NCBI GenBank assembly: GCA_900316205.1
Contig: ONBX01000036.1
Span: 1-64,000 of the forward strand
Direction of reading: 5' to 3'
Length of the DNA stretch: 64,000 nt
From: an uncultured Eubacteriales bacterium
GTDB lineage: Bacteria; Bacillota; Clostridia; Oscillospirales; Oscillospiraceae
This document shows positions 8,167 through 15,685 of the stretch, piece after piece; the stretch's first letter is position 1; every line of letters starts with the position of its first letter. The notes under the pieces are model-generated. The model was not told the DNA's origin. It ran no database searches and saw only the letters and a list, made by a program, of their open reading frames with translations. The translations under genes were made by a program, and so were the position numbers.

Positions 8167-9472
8167 AGAAGTGAAAGCTGAATTGGAAAGCACGGAGAAG
8201 GGCGGTGCCCGGCAGAGCATCCGCAACTGTCTGACAGTGTTTCAGCGTGACCCGGTGCTTGCCGGGGCGATTGCTTATAACAGCCTGACTGACCGCAAGG
8301 ACATCATTAAGCCCATCGGCTATCACAGAACAGGTACAGCCCTGACAGATACGGATATGAAATATCTGCTTCTTTATCTGGAAGAAAATTATGGGCTGAC
8401 CAGTGAGAAAAAGATTGAAAACGCCATCGGGATTGTGGCGAATGAAAATAAGTACCATCCAATCCGGGACTGCCTAAACAATCTTGAATGGGATGGGACA
8501 GAACGCATCCGATATGCCCTGCACCACTTCCTTGGAGCTGAGGTCAGCGAGTATAGCTATGAAGCCTTGAAGCTGTTTATGCTGGGGGCGATTACGAGGG
8601 CATTCAAGCCCGGCAGCAAGTTTGAAATCATGCTTTGTCTGGTAGGCGGTCAGGGAGCGGGTAAGTCTACCTTCTTCCGGCTGCTGGCTCTCCGGGACGA
8701 GTGGTTTTCGGATGACCTTCGCAAGCTGGACGATGACAATGTGTATCGCAAGCTGCAAGGTCACTGGATTATCGAAATGTCCGAGATGATGGCAACCGCC
8801 AACGCCAAGAGCATTGAGGAAATCAAGTCCTTCCTGAGCCGCCAGAAGGAGGTTTACAAAATCCCCTACGAAACCCACCCGGCAGACAGACCGAGACAGT
8901 GTGTATTCGGCGGCACCTCCAACGCTCTCGACTTCCTGCCCCTTGACCGTTCCGGCAATCGCCGCTTTATTCCGGTCATGGTGTACCCGGAGCGGTCGGA
9001 GATTCACATTTTGGAGGACGAAGCTGCTTCCAGAGCCTACATCCGGCAGATGTGGGCAGAAGCCATGGAAATTTACCGCAGCGGAAACTTCAAGCTGAAA
9101 TTCAGCCCGGAAATGGCAAAGTACCTGAAAGAGCATCAGCGGGACTTCATGCCGGAGGACACGAAAGCCGGACAGATTCAGGCCTATCTGGACAAGTACA
9201 CCGGGGACACGGTCTGCTCCAAGCAGCTCTACAAGGAAGCCCTGAACCACACTTTTGACGAGCCGAAACAATGGGAAATCCGGGAGGTCAATGAGATTAT
9301 GAACCAGTGCATTACTGGCTGGCGTTATTTCTCCAATCCGAGGATGTTCGTAGGATTCGGCAGACAAAAGGGCTGGGAGCGTGAAAAGACAGCAACGGAC
9401 AATGGCAACCCGTCCGACAAAATCCCTGACGGGTTTGTGGAGATAACGGAGCAGATTGAGCTACCATTCTGA
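8078..9472 (+). CDS. VapE-family (virulence-associated E) replication ATPase
   Basis: About 464 residues with Walker A GGQGAGKST near residue 190 and the downstream 'WIIEMSEM' and 'VFGGTSNALDFLPLDRSGNRRF' motifs of the VapE/primase-helicase family found in phage satellites and integrative elements. It would unwind DNA for element replication, normally paired with the CHC2 primase encoded just upstream (here broken). It starts at TTG 8078 inside the 3' end of the primase frame, a coupling typical of these modules. The C-terminal 130 residues are probably an origin- or primase-interaction domain. About 235 bp of non-coding DNA with short CCGTTGCC-like repeats follows. Confidence 0.85.
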   Translation: MKNDYQNLPPQMQQAVKNTVNAMQPPRSVEEVKAELESTEKGGARQSIRNCLTVFQRDPVLAGAIAYNSLTDRKDIIKPIGYHRTGTALTDTDMKYLLLYLEENYGLTSEKKIENAIGIVANENKYHPIRDCLNNLEWDGTERIRYALHHFLGAEVSEYSYEALKLFMLGAITRAFKPGSKFEIMLCLVGGQGAGKSTFFRLLALRDEWFSDDLRKLDDDNVYRKLQGHWIIEMSEMMATANAKSIEEIKSFLSRQKEVYKIPYETHPADRPRQCVFGGTSNALDFLPLDRSGNRRFIPVMVYPERSEIHILEDEAASRAYIRQMWAEAMEIYRSGNFKLKFSPEMAKYLKEHQRDFMPEDTKAGQIQAYLDKYTGDTVCSKQLYKEALNHTFDEPKQWEIREVNEIMNQCITGWRYFSNPRMFVGFGRQKGWEREKTATDNGNPSDKIPDGFVEITEQIELPF

Positions 9473-9713
9473 AAATGACAGCCCGTTGCCCTCTTTGTTG
9501 CAATCCCGTTGCCGACCCGGTTGCCGGGAAAAGCCTTGATTTCCAACGCTTTTTTCCTTCTGACAACCAAAACTACAGAAAAATAAAAGAAAAGTAAATA
9601 GATAACCAAAAGCCAGATGGAGAATGTATTTGAGGTCTTTTGAAGTCCGTTGCCGGACTTCGTTGCTGACCGTTCTCTGCCTGGCACATTTCATTTATGG
9701 AGGATAAATGCCT

Positions 9714-9920
9714 ATGACGAAAAATATGGAGATTCCTGTTTGGCGCAGATATACGCTGACCATTGAAGAAGCTGCCGGATATTACCACATCGGAGAAGGA
9801 AAGCTGCGGATGCTCATTGACGGGCATCCCAACGAGGATTTCTATGTGATGAACGGAAACCGTGCCCTCATTAAGCGTGAGAAATTCGAGCGGTATCTGG
9901 ATCAGGCAACGGCAGTATAA
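9714..9920 (+). CDS. xis: Excisionase (Tn916 Xis-like)
   Basis: 68 residues with the Xis pattern 'PVWRRYTLTIEEAAGYYHIG' and a closing 'MNGNRALIKREKFERYLD', closely resembling Tn916 Xis in length and layout. It is a small winged-helix DNA-bending protein that directs integrase towards excision. GGAGG at 9699-9703 could serve ATG 9708 (spacing 4) or ATG 9714 (spacing 10); I choose 9714 from the family length. It lies just before int, separated by a hairpin. Confidence 0.85.
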   Translation: MTKNMEIPVWRRYTLTIEEAAGYYHIGEGKLRMLIDGHPNEDFYVMNGNRALIKREKFERYLDQATAV

Positions 9921-9965
9921 AAAAGTGCTTGGTAGAATTGCCGATTTCCTATGATAGACCTATAC

Positions 9966-10016
9966 GGAGAGCCAAACTTGTGCTATTATAACGGTGCAAG
10001 TCTGGCTCTCCTTTTA
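9966..10016 (+). terminator. Hairpin between xis and int
   Basis: GGAGAGCCA-AA-CTTG pairs with CAAG-TC-TGGCTCTCC (9966-9980 / 9997-10011), followed by TTTT. It could attenuate transcription from xis into int; the following AAAGGAGA is the int ribosome site. Confidence 0.6.
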
Positions 10017-10035
10017 CAGTAAAGGAGAGATTTCA

Positions 10036-11235
10036 ATGAGTGAAAAAAGACGAGACAACCGTAATCGAATTTTGCATGAAGGCGAGTACCAGCGTGCAGA
10101 CGGGAGGTATCGGTTCCGTTACATTGACGAGGACGGAAAAGAGAAAAATGTGTATAGTTGGCGTTTGGACAAAAACGACCCAATGCCCAAAGGCAAGAAA
10201 CGGGAACTTTCGCTGCGGGAGAAAGAAAAGCAGATTGAAGCGGATTTGTTTGACCACATCGTAACCAACGGCGGCAATTACACGGTGCTGGAACTGGTGG
10301 AGAAGTATGTGTCCCTGAAAACGGGTGTCCGGCACAATACCGTTGCCGGGTACAAGACGGTAATCAATGTCCTGAAAAAAGAAGCATTCGGGAAACAGCG
10401 CATTGACAAGGTGCGCTTGTCGGATGCAAAAGCGTGGCTCATCAAGCTTCAGCAGGTGGATGGCAGGGGCTACAGCTCCATTCATTCCATCCGGGGCGTT
10501 CTCAGACCGGCTTTTCAGATGGCGGTGGACGATGACCTGATTCGGAAAAATCCCTTTGGATTTGAGCTGGCATCGGTGATTGTCAACGATTCTGTGACAA
10601 GAGAAGCAATCACCCGGAAGCAGGAGCGGGATTTGTTGAAATTCATCAAGGAAGATGCACATTTCAGTAGATACTACGATGCAATCTACATTCTCTTTCA
10701 TACCGGGCTTCGTATTTCGGAGTTCTGCGGACTGACGGTTTCTGAGATTGAGTTTGATGAAATGCGTATCAAGGTAGACCATCAGCTGCAGCGCACCGCC
10801 CAGATGAAATATGTGATTGAGGAGCCTAAGACAGAGAGCGGTACCCGCTATGTGCCGATGACCGAAGAAGTTGCAGCCTGTTTCCGCAGAATCATTGCCA
10901 ACCGTGAAGCACCGAAGGTCGAGCCAATGGTGGATGGGTATATCCGCTTCCTGTGTCTGGATAAAAACGATATGCCAAAGGTAGCCCTGCACTGGGAGAA
11001 GTATCTGGAACACATCGTAGAGAAGTACAACAAGATTTATCGCATCCAGATGCCGAAAGTAACCCCTCATGTATGCCGACACACATTTTGCTCCAACATG
11101 GCAAAATCTGGAATGAACCCGAAAACATTGCAGTATATCATGGGTCACTCAGACATCAGTGTAACCCTGAATGTCTATACCCATGTAAACTTCGATGATG
11201 CCAAAGCCGAGGTGCTTCGGGTAGCGAATGGCTGA
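10036..11235 (+). CDS. int: Tyrosine recombinase / integrase (Tn916 Int type)
   Basis: 399 residues. The N-terminus 'MSEKRRDNRNRILHEGEYQR' matches the Tn916-type arm-binding domain. A SAM-like core-binding domain follows, then the catalytic domain with Arg in 'TGLRISEFCGL', His and Arg in 'HVCRHTFCSNMAKSGMN', His in 'IMGHSDISVTLNVY' and the nucleophile Tyr in 'NVYTHVNFD'. All active-site residues are present, so the protein looks functional. ATG 10036 follows AAAGGAGA. It catalyses integration and, with Xis, excision of the element. Confidence 0.93.
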   Translation: MSEKRRDNRNRILHEGEYQRADGRYRFRYIDEDGKEKNVYSWRLDKNDPMPKGKKRELSLREKEKQIEADLFDHIVTNGGNYTVLELVEKYVSLKTGVRHNTVAGYKTVINVLKKEAFGKQRIDKVRLSDAKAWLIKLQQVDGRGYSSIHSIRGVLRPAFQMAVDDDLIRKNPFGFELASVIVNDSVTREAITRKQERDLLKFIKEDAHFSRYYDAIYILFHTGLRISEFCGLTVSEIEFDEMRIKVDHQLQRTAQMKYVIEEPKTESGTRYVPMTEEVAACFRRIIANREAPKVEPMVDGYIRFLCLDKNDMPKVALHWEKYLEHIVEKYNKIYRIQMPKVTPHVCRHTFCSNMAKSGMNPKTLQYIMGHSDISVTLNVYTHVNFDDAKAEVLRVANG

Positions 11236-11298
11236 AAAAGCCCGTTGGTAAAGCCGCTGACTATACCAATGAATTTACCAATATTGCAGGGAAAAACA

Positions 11299-11390
11299 TG
11301 AGAAGATACGGGACGATTTGAGAAGATACCCCGGAAACAGCCAGGGAGCTAAAACCCGAAAAACCCTGTGATACCAAGCATTTGAGAAGA
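11299..11390 (+). repeat. Direct repeats at element end (probable integrase arm sites)
   Basis: TGAGAAGATAC occurs at 11,299-11,309 and 11,319-11,329, and TTTGAGAAGA at 11,317-11,326 and 11,381-11,390. They fill the non-coding gap between int and the chromosomal phosphatase gene, where Tn916 relatives carry Int arm-type sites. The strand-exchange core is not resolved because the left end is not in the window. Confidence 0.55.
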
Positions 11391-11420
11391 AATACAAGAC
11401 TTATATGGAGTTATAAAAAG

Positions 11421-12128
11421 ATGATAAAAGTACTATTTATATGCCACGGCAATATCTGCCGCTCGCCGGCGGCGGAGTTTGTACTGCGGGAGATGCTGGA
11501 CCGGGCGGGTCTGGGCGGAGAGTATACCGTTGCCTCCGCCGCTACCAGCAGCGAGGAGATCGGCAACCCCGTCTATCCCCCCATGCGCAAGGTACTGGCC
11601 GCCCACGGCCTGGACTGCGCGGGCAAGACCGCACGGAAGCTGCGGCGGCGGGACTATGAGGACTGGGACCTGCTCGTCGGCATGGATGAGGAGAACCTCT
11701 GGAACATGCGCCGCCTCTTCGGCGGGGATCCGGAGAGCAAGCTGCACAACTTCATGGACTTCGCGGGCTTTCCCGGGGAGGAGATCGCCGATCCCTGGTA
11801 CACCCGGGACTTTGAGCGGGCCTATGCGGACATCCACACCGCCTGCGAGGGGCTGCTCTACCACCTGACGGGCATCGTACCGGTGGACTTTTCCCTCTGC
11901 TGGGACATCCCCACCCTCTATGCGGAGATCCGCAGCAAGCTCCAGTGGGAGGACTGGTACGGCGAAAACCTGGACGCACTCTATGACGTGCTGACAGGGC
12001 TGCCCCATCGGGGCGAGCGCTTTCTGCTCACCATGCCCGGAGAGGACGCACCCAAGGAAGCCCGGCTCTATGCCGAGCGGATCCGCCAGGTCTTTGCCGA
12101 GGCCCACGCCCTAGTCCCCGCGGAGTGA
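11421..12128 (+). CDS. Low-molecular-weight protein tyrosine phosphatase fused to a barstar domain
   Basis: 235 residues. Residues 1-150 are LMW-PTP: P-loop CHGNICRS (C8 to R14-S15) and the general acid in 'IADPWYTRDF' (D124). Residues about 152-230 are a barstar-like ribonuclease-inhibitor fold with 'WYGENLDALYDVLTGLP', the helix that in barstar plugs barnase. A phosphatase joined to a barstar domain is unusual; it could tie tyrosine dephosphorylation to RNase control or protein binding. The mobile element ends immediately upstream, so the start region (GGAG at 11,407, ATG 11,421) is supplied by element DNA and the native promoter may be displaced. Confidence 0.85.
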   Translation: MIKVLFICHGNICRSPAAEFVLREMLDRAGLGGEYTVASAATSSEEIGNPVYPPMRKVLAAHGLDCAGKTARKLRRRDYEDWDLLVGMDEENLWNMRRLFGGDPESKLHNFMDFAGFPGEEIADPWYTRDFERAYADIHTACEGLLYHLTGIVPVDFSLCWDIPTLYAEIRSKLQWEDWYGENLDALYDVLTGLPHRGERFLLTMPGEDAPKEARLYAERIRQVFAEAHALVPAE

Positions 12129-12152
12129 GCGCCGCCGCTTCCTTCATAATAA

Positions 12153-12429
12153 CCGCAAGCTCCCCGGCCTCGGCCGGGGAGCTTGCGGTATAAAAGTGGA
12201 GAAGTGAAAAAGCCTCGCAGAGTTTTTCGCCTCGGAAGGCGAAAAAAAAGTACAATCCGTTTTTTCCGAGGACATGCGCCTCGGAAAAACACTTCTCAGC
12301 CCGCAAACGTGCAAATTGGCCTCTTACGCGGCCAATTTGTGCGCTGCAGCGGGCTGCAATCCTTCTTGTAGACAAAGGCCCTTAGCCTTTGTCTACAGTC
12401 TAAGCTCCCCGGCCGAGGCCGGGGAGCTT
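12153..12429 (+). other. Structured non-coding region with nested palindromes
   Basis: The gap after the phosphatase gene holds a 17-bp perfect palindrome with 2-bp loop (12,153-12,188), a shorter copy of its core AAGCTCCCCGGCC/GGCCGGGGAGCTT (12,402-12,429), a GTAGACAAAGGC/GCCTTTGTCTAC hairpin (12,368-12,396), and an imperfect long hairpin around CAAATTGGCC/GGCCAATTTG (about 12,298-12,357). I see no gene. Transcription terminators or a structured RNA are both possible. Confidence 0.6.
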
Positions 12430-12454
12430 CCTTTTATATATTGGTGCTTTGCGT

Positions 12455-14497
12455 TTACTTGAAGGCGACCATGGTGTTGGCAACCGCCATGGTGGTCATG
12501 AGCAGCGCGTTCAGGAAGGCGGGCAGCCAGATGTTGCCGGTCTTCTTGTAGAGGCTGCGGGAGATGACGGCGGCGATGGAGAGGGTCGGGACCATGGCCA
12601 CCAGCACGATGCCGGAGAGGGCGGAGCCCGGGTGGGCCGCCACGCCGGTGCCGAAGAGCGTGCCGTACTGATTGGCCAGCCACAGGATGGGGCCGCCGGC
12701 GTTCAGCACGATGGCCACCAGGTAGCCCCAGAAGCCCTTGAGCTTTTCGGTGTTGGTGTTTACGGTGATGGCCGCCGTGGACACCACATAGAAAAGCAGG
12801 AAGGTGGGCAGGTAGCGCAGAATCGCCGGGAAGATGTTGAAATCAAAGGTCTTGAAGGCGAAGGTCCAGATGCGGAAGTCCGCCTTGAAGAGCAGATCCA
12901 TGAGGAAGAGCACGCCGTAGGCGATGGCCCAGGTCAGGATGGCCACCACCAGGGACATGAGGATGGCCAGGGGATTGAAGCTCACGCCGTAGTTTTTGAA
13001 GCTCAGCCCTTCCTTGGCCTTGGCGCCCACATAGATCAGGCTCATAGCCAGCAGGGAGATGAGAGCGCAGCCGATGGTCCAGTAGGCGATGCTGTTGAGG
13101 CCGGGCGCGGTCCAGTAGGGGCCGTCGGCATACATGGGCGTGCGGGCCACCAGGGCCAGCGCCGCGCCGGAGAGCATGACGAAGAGGCTGCCGATGACGA
13201 GGCGCAGGCGGTTTTCCTTGTCAAAGAGGCCGAAGATCAGGCCGAAGAGGCCGGCCACGGCGAAGGCGCAGCCCGCATAGAAGAGGATCATGACCGTTTC
13301 GCTGCCGGCGCCGCCGTCCATCAGGGGGCTGAAGAAGATGGCAGGCAGCAGGATCAGGCCCAGCACCAAGGCCAGGGCGCCGAACTTGCCGCCGCCTCCG
13401 CGGACGGAGGGCGTGGGCTCCAGGGCGCCGGTGCACGCCTTGCTCAGGCCGGGGATCTCGATGAGAAGGGAGGCCAGGGACACGATCAGCAGCACGAAGC
13501 CCAGCAGGGCCAGGCACTCACTGCCTTCCTTCAGCAGCCAGATCTGGTCGTTGGGATCGATGAAGTTCAGATCCTGGGAATAGTCCTTGAAGGCTTCCTT
13601 ATAAAAATACAGGGCGTGGGCGGTGGTGGTGACGGAGAAGTGGTTCCAGGGGTGGGTCTGGGCCGGCTCAAAGATGATGCGCATGCCGCCGTCGGAGGTG
13701 GGGTACCAGGTGTTGGGCTCGGCGGAATCGGTGCGCTGCAGGAAGGCCAGGCCGTCGGGGGTGGAGACGAAGTCCTTGTGGCGCACGGTGCCGCCGGTGA
13801 CGGCGGGATCGTTGAAGAAGAACTCGTCATACTGGGCCGCGACCTTGCCCATGGTGCGTCCGCCGCCCAAAGCGTCCGCCGCGGCGACGTCCACGCCGAA
13901 GAAGCCGGTGTACAGGAAATCGGAGCCCTCGGTGAGGCCGCAGTAAATCTTGCGGATGCCGGTGGCCGCAGCCTCCTGCTCATCCATGGCCAGGGCCATG
14001 GTGCTGCCGAAGCCGCCCATGGAGTGGCCGGTGACGCCGATGATGCCGTTGCCGGCCTCATCCTTCAGGACGTAGGGCTGCTCATACATATAGGCTACGG
14101 CGTCGTGCATGGAGTTGATCCAGAAGGGCGCCCAGATCTCCATGAAGCTGGTGCCGGTGTAGACCTTGTTGTCCAGGTCGGAGTGACCGTGGTCATACTG
14201 GTCCAGGGCCAGGACCACCAGGCCCCGGCGGCTCAGCTCGATGGCATTGGCGTCCTGCATCTCGGCGGAGTTCAGGTAGCCGTGGGTGACGATGACGGTG
14301 GGACGGGGATTTTCCGCGGAAGCCCCCTTGGGCATGTAAAGCAGACCGCTGAGGGTGCCGTTTTGCGTCTCAAAGGAGATGCGGGTGACCGTGACGCTGC
14401 CGTTGCTGCTGTTGTACATGCCTGCCAGGATGCTGCCTGCCAGGATGAGGACCAGAGCGATGCACAGCACGATCACGCTGCGTTTCTTGGTTTTCAT
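12455..14497 (-). CDS. Membrane-bound alpha/beta hydrolase with C-terminal multi-pass domain
   Basis: 680 residues. A signal-anchor helix (residues 7-27) is followed by an alpha/beta hydrolase domain (about 45-310) with the nucleophile elbow GHSMGG (Ser159) and 'VIVTHGYLNSAEM' carrying the oxyanion loop. From about residue 345 there are some ten or more hydrophobic segments in a permease-like membrane region. The hydrolase would face the outside. ATG 14,497 has AGGAGGAAAA upstream, excluding the longer frame. Substrate unknown; related proteins are annotated as dienelactone-hydrolase-like or acyl esterases, but that is family knowledge only. Confidence 0.8.
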   Translation of the reverse strand: MKTKKRSVIVLCIALVLILAGSILAGMYNSSNGSVTVTRISFETQNGTLSGLLYMPKGASAENPRPTVIVTHGYLNSAEMQDANAIELSRRGLVVLALDQYDHGHSDLDNKVYTGTSFMEIWAPFWINSMHDAVAYMYEQPYVLKDEAGNGIIGVTGHSMGGFGSTMALAMDEQEAAATGIRKIYCGLTEGSDFLYTGFFGVDVAAADALGGGRTMGKVAAQYDEFFFNDPAVTGGTVRHKDFVSTPDGLAFLQRTDSAEPNTWYPTSDGGMRIIFEPAQTHPWNHFSVTTTAHALYFYKEAFKDYSQDLNFIDPNDQIWLLKEGSECLALLGFVLLIVSLASLLIEIPGLSKACTGALEPTPSVRGGGGKFGALALVLGLILLPAIFFSPLMDGGAGSETVMILFYAGCAFAVAGLFGLIFGLFDKENRLRLVIGSLFVMLSGAALALVARTPMYADGPYWTAPGLNSIAYWTIGCALISLLAMSLIYVGAKAKEGLSFKNYGVSFNPLAILMSLVVAILTWAIAYGVLFLMDLLFKADFRIWTFAFKTFDFNIFPAILRYLPTFLLFYVVSTAAITVNTNTEKLKGFWGYLVAIVLNAGGPILWLANQYGTLFGTGVAAHPGSALSGIVLVAMVPTLSIAAVISRSLYKKTGNIWLPAFLNALLMTTMAVANTMVAFK

Positions 14498-14551
14498 GCG
14501 TTTTCCTCCTATCCGATCTTTTCCGTTGTTTCCGGTGGAAACGTTGGGTTC

Positions 14552-14580
14552 ATTATACTGCACGCATTTTGATTGTGCAA
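14552..14580 (-). promoter_or_regulatory. SigmaA-type promoter of the hydrolase gene
   Basis: On the minus strand, TTGCAC (14,580-14,575), 17-bp spacer, TATAAT (14,557-14,552). It lies 55 bases upstream of the ATG. Confidence 0.75.
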
Positions 14581-14703
14581 TAGCTTCTTGTGAGAAACGG
14601 AGAATTTCCCCCGTTCTTTTGGCGATATTTGGTACACAATGACAAGGGCGTGCTGCGAAAAACGGATGCCTCATGGGAAAGGCGCTCAATGTTATCTCGT
14701 AGA

Positions 14704-14838
14704 GGCGCTTCATGAAGCGCCCGGCGTTCCCGGGTAGCATAACACGGAAGGGTCAGGCGAATTCGCAGTTTTTACGAACTTGCCTGACCCTATCCGTTTT
14801 TTATTCTTCCTGCCGTGCGGGCGCTTCGTGAAGCGCCC
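14704..14838 (+). repeat. Palindromes GGCGCTTCatGAAGCGCC and a terminator-like hairpin
   Basis: Two copies of the same palindrome (14,704-14,721 and 14,819-14,838) flank GGGTCAGGC/GCCTGACCC (14,750-14,758 / 14,782-14,790) followed by TTTTTT (14,797). The central hairpin is a terminator in the plus direction although no plus-strand gene precedes it; the whole looks like a mobile palindromic repeat. Confidence 0.6.
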
Positions 14839-14930
14839 CTACGGTCAGGGGATGGCTTTTTGCTTTTTCGTCTCCTGCCAGTGGTCGTTAGTCATTTGCA
14901 GCAGCTCCCATGCCGCCCTTTTCCTCGTCC

Positions 14931-15536
14931 TTACTCCTGCTCCATGGCGAAGAGCTCCTGGGCGATGGCGCCCACCTTCTCCTCCAGGTCCGCGGGCAGT
15001 TCCTCCGGCTCCTGCTCGGGTTCCGGCACCCGCTCGGGCTCCTGAACCGGGGCCGGGGCGGACAGATCCTCCTCTCCATCCAGGCTGCAGAGAAAGGCCT
15101 GCCACTGGGCGTTCAGCGCGTCGACGCTGGCAAGGTGCAGCTGCTTCATCCGGTCGAAGGCCGCCTCCACCCGGCGCGCCGCGTTCTCCTCCTGAGCCCG
15201 GCTGCGGGCCAGCATCTGTTCGCTCTCCCGGCGGGTCTCGGCCATCAGGGCCTGGCTCCGCTTTTCCGCCTCGGCGGTGATGGCGTCCGCCCGGGCCCGG
15301 GCCTTGTCCACGATGTCCTGATACACGCTCTGGGCGCTGAGCAGGGCGTCCCCCAGCTCCACCCGGCGGTCGTTGTGCTGCTCAAGCTCCCGACGCAGGC
15401 CCTCGTTCTCCTCGTTCAGCTCCTCCGCCCGGCGGCGGATATCCTCAAACACTGCCTGCACCTTCGCGGCGTCGTAGTATTTCTTTTTCACCACTTCGAT
15501 ATAGATCGAGTCAAAATATTCCGCGTCCAGGGCCAT
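14931..15536 (-). CDS. DivIVA-like coiled-coil protein
   Basis: 201 residues: a short N-terminal domain (MALDAEYFDSIYIEVVKKKY), then a coiled coil over about residues 25-140 rich in E/R/A heptads, and an acidic Pro/Glu tail (about 155-185). The layout resembles DivIVA/GpsB-type scaffold proteins that bind curved membrane or division sites, and it is a distant cousin of the clear DivIVA at 56,620. ATG 15,536 has GAAAGGAGAAAG upstream. Role in cell division or polarity is inferred. It is transcribed divergently from the MATE gene. Confidence 0.6.
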   Translation of the reverse strand: MALDAEYFDSIYIEVVKKKYYDAAKVQAVFEDIRRRAEELNEENEGLRRELEQHNDRRVELGDALLSAQSVYQDIVDKARARADAITAEAEKRSQALMAETRRESEQMLARSRAQEENAARRVEAAFDRMKQLHLASVDALNAQWQAFLCSLDGEEDLSAPAPVQEPERVPEPEQEPEELPADLEEKVGAIAQELFAMEQE

Positions 15537-15569
15537 ATTCTTTCTCCTTTCGACCTCTCTTACGGTGTC

Positions 15570-15598
15570 ATTATACCAGAAGCCCCGGGCCGAATCAA
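15570..15598 (-). promoter_or_regulatory. SigmaA-type promoter of the DivIVA-like gene
   Basis: Minus strand TTGATT (15,598-15,593), 17-bp spacer, TATAAT (15,575-15,570), 34 bases before the ATG. Confidence 0.75.
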
Positions 15599-15685
15599 TC
15601 ATGCGCCCCAACTTTTTCCCGCTTGCGCCGCTCCCCCGTCTGTGGTAGACTCATCCCGGAGTTTTTCAGAAAGGAGCGTCCACCC

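Larger units (their letters stand above)
1..11410. mobile_element. Mobilizable element with Tn916-type integrase (left end outside window)
   Basis: Base composition is clearly more AT-rich than the DNA after about 11,440. The segment carries, in order, efflux cargo, an XRE regulator, a RepA_N-like protein, a MobV relaxase, primase/VapE-type replication genes, xis and int. Int lies nearest the right edge, as in Tn916 relatives, and short direct repeats follow it at 11,299-11,390. No type IV secretion genes are visible, so it would need a helper to conjugate. That positions 1-4,900 belong to the same element is inference from composition. The exact right junction is somewhere around 11,390-11,440. 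Confidence 0.75.

Noticed and set aside
12449-14572. Long plus-strand open frame of 707 codons opposite the hydrolase gene
   Set aside because: It is a low-complexity Gly/Ala/His/Gln-rich antisense shadow caused by high GC; the minus strand has clear domains.
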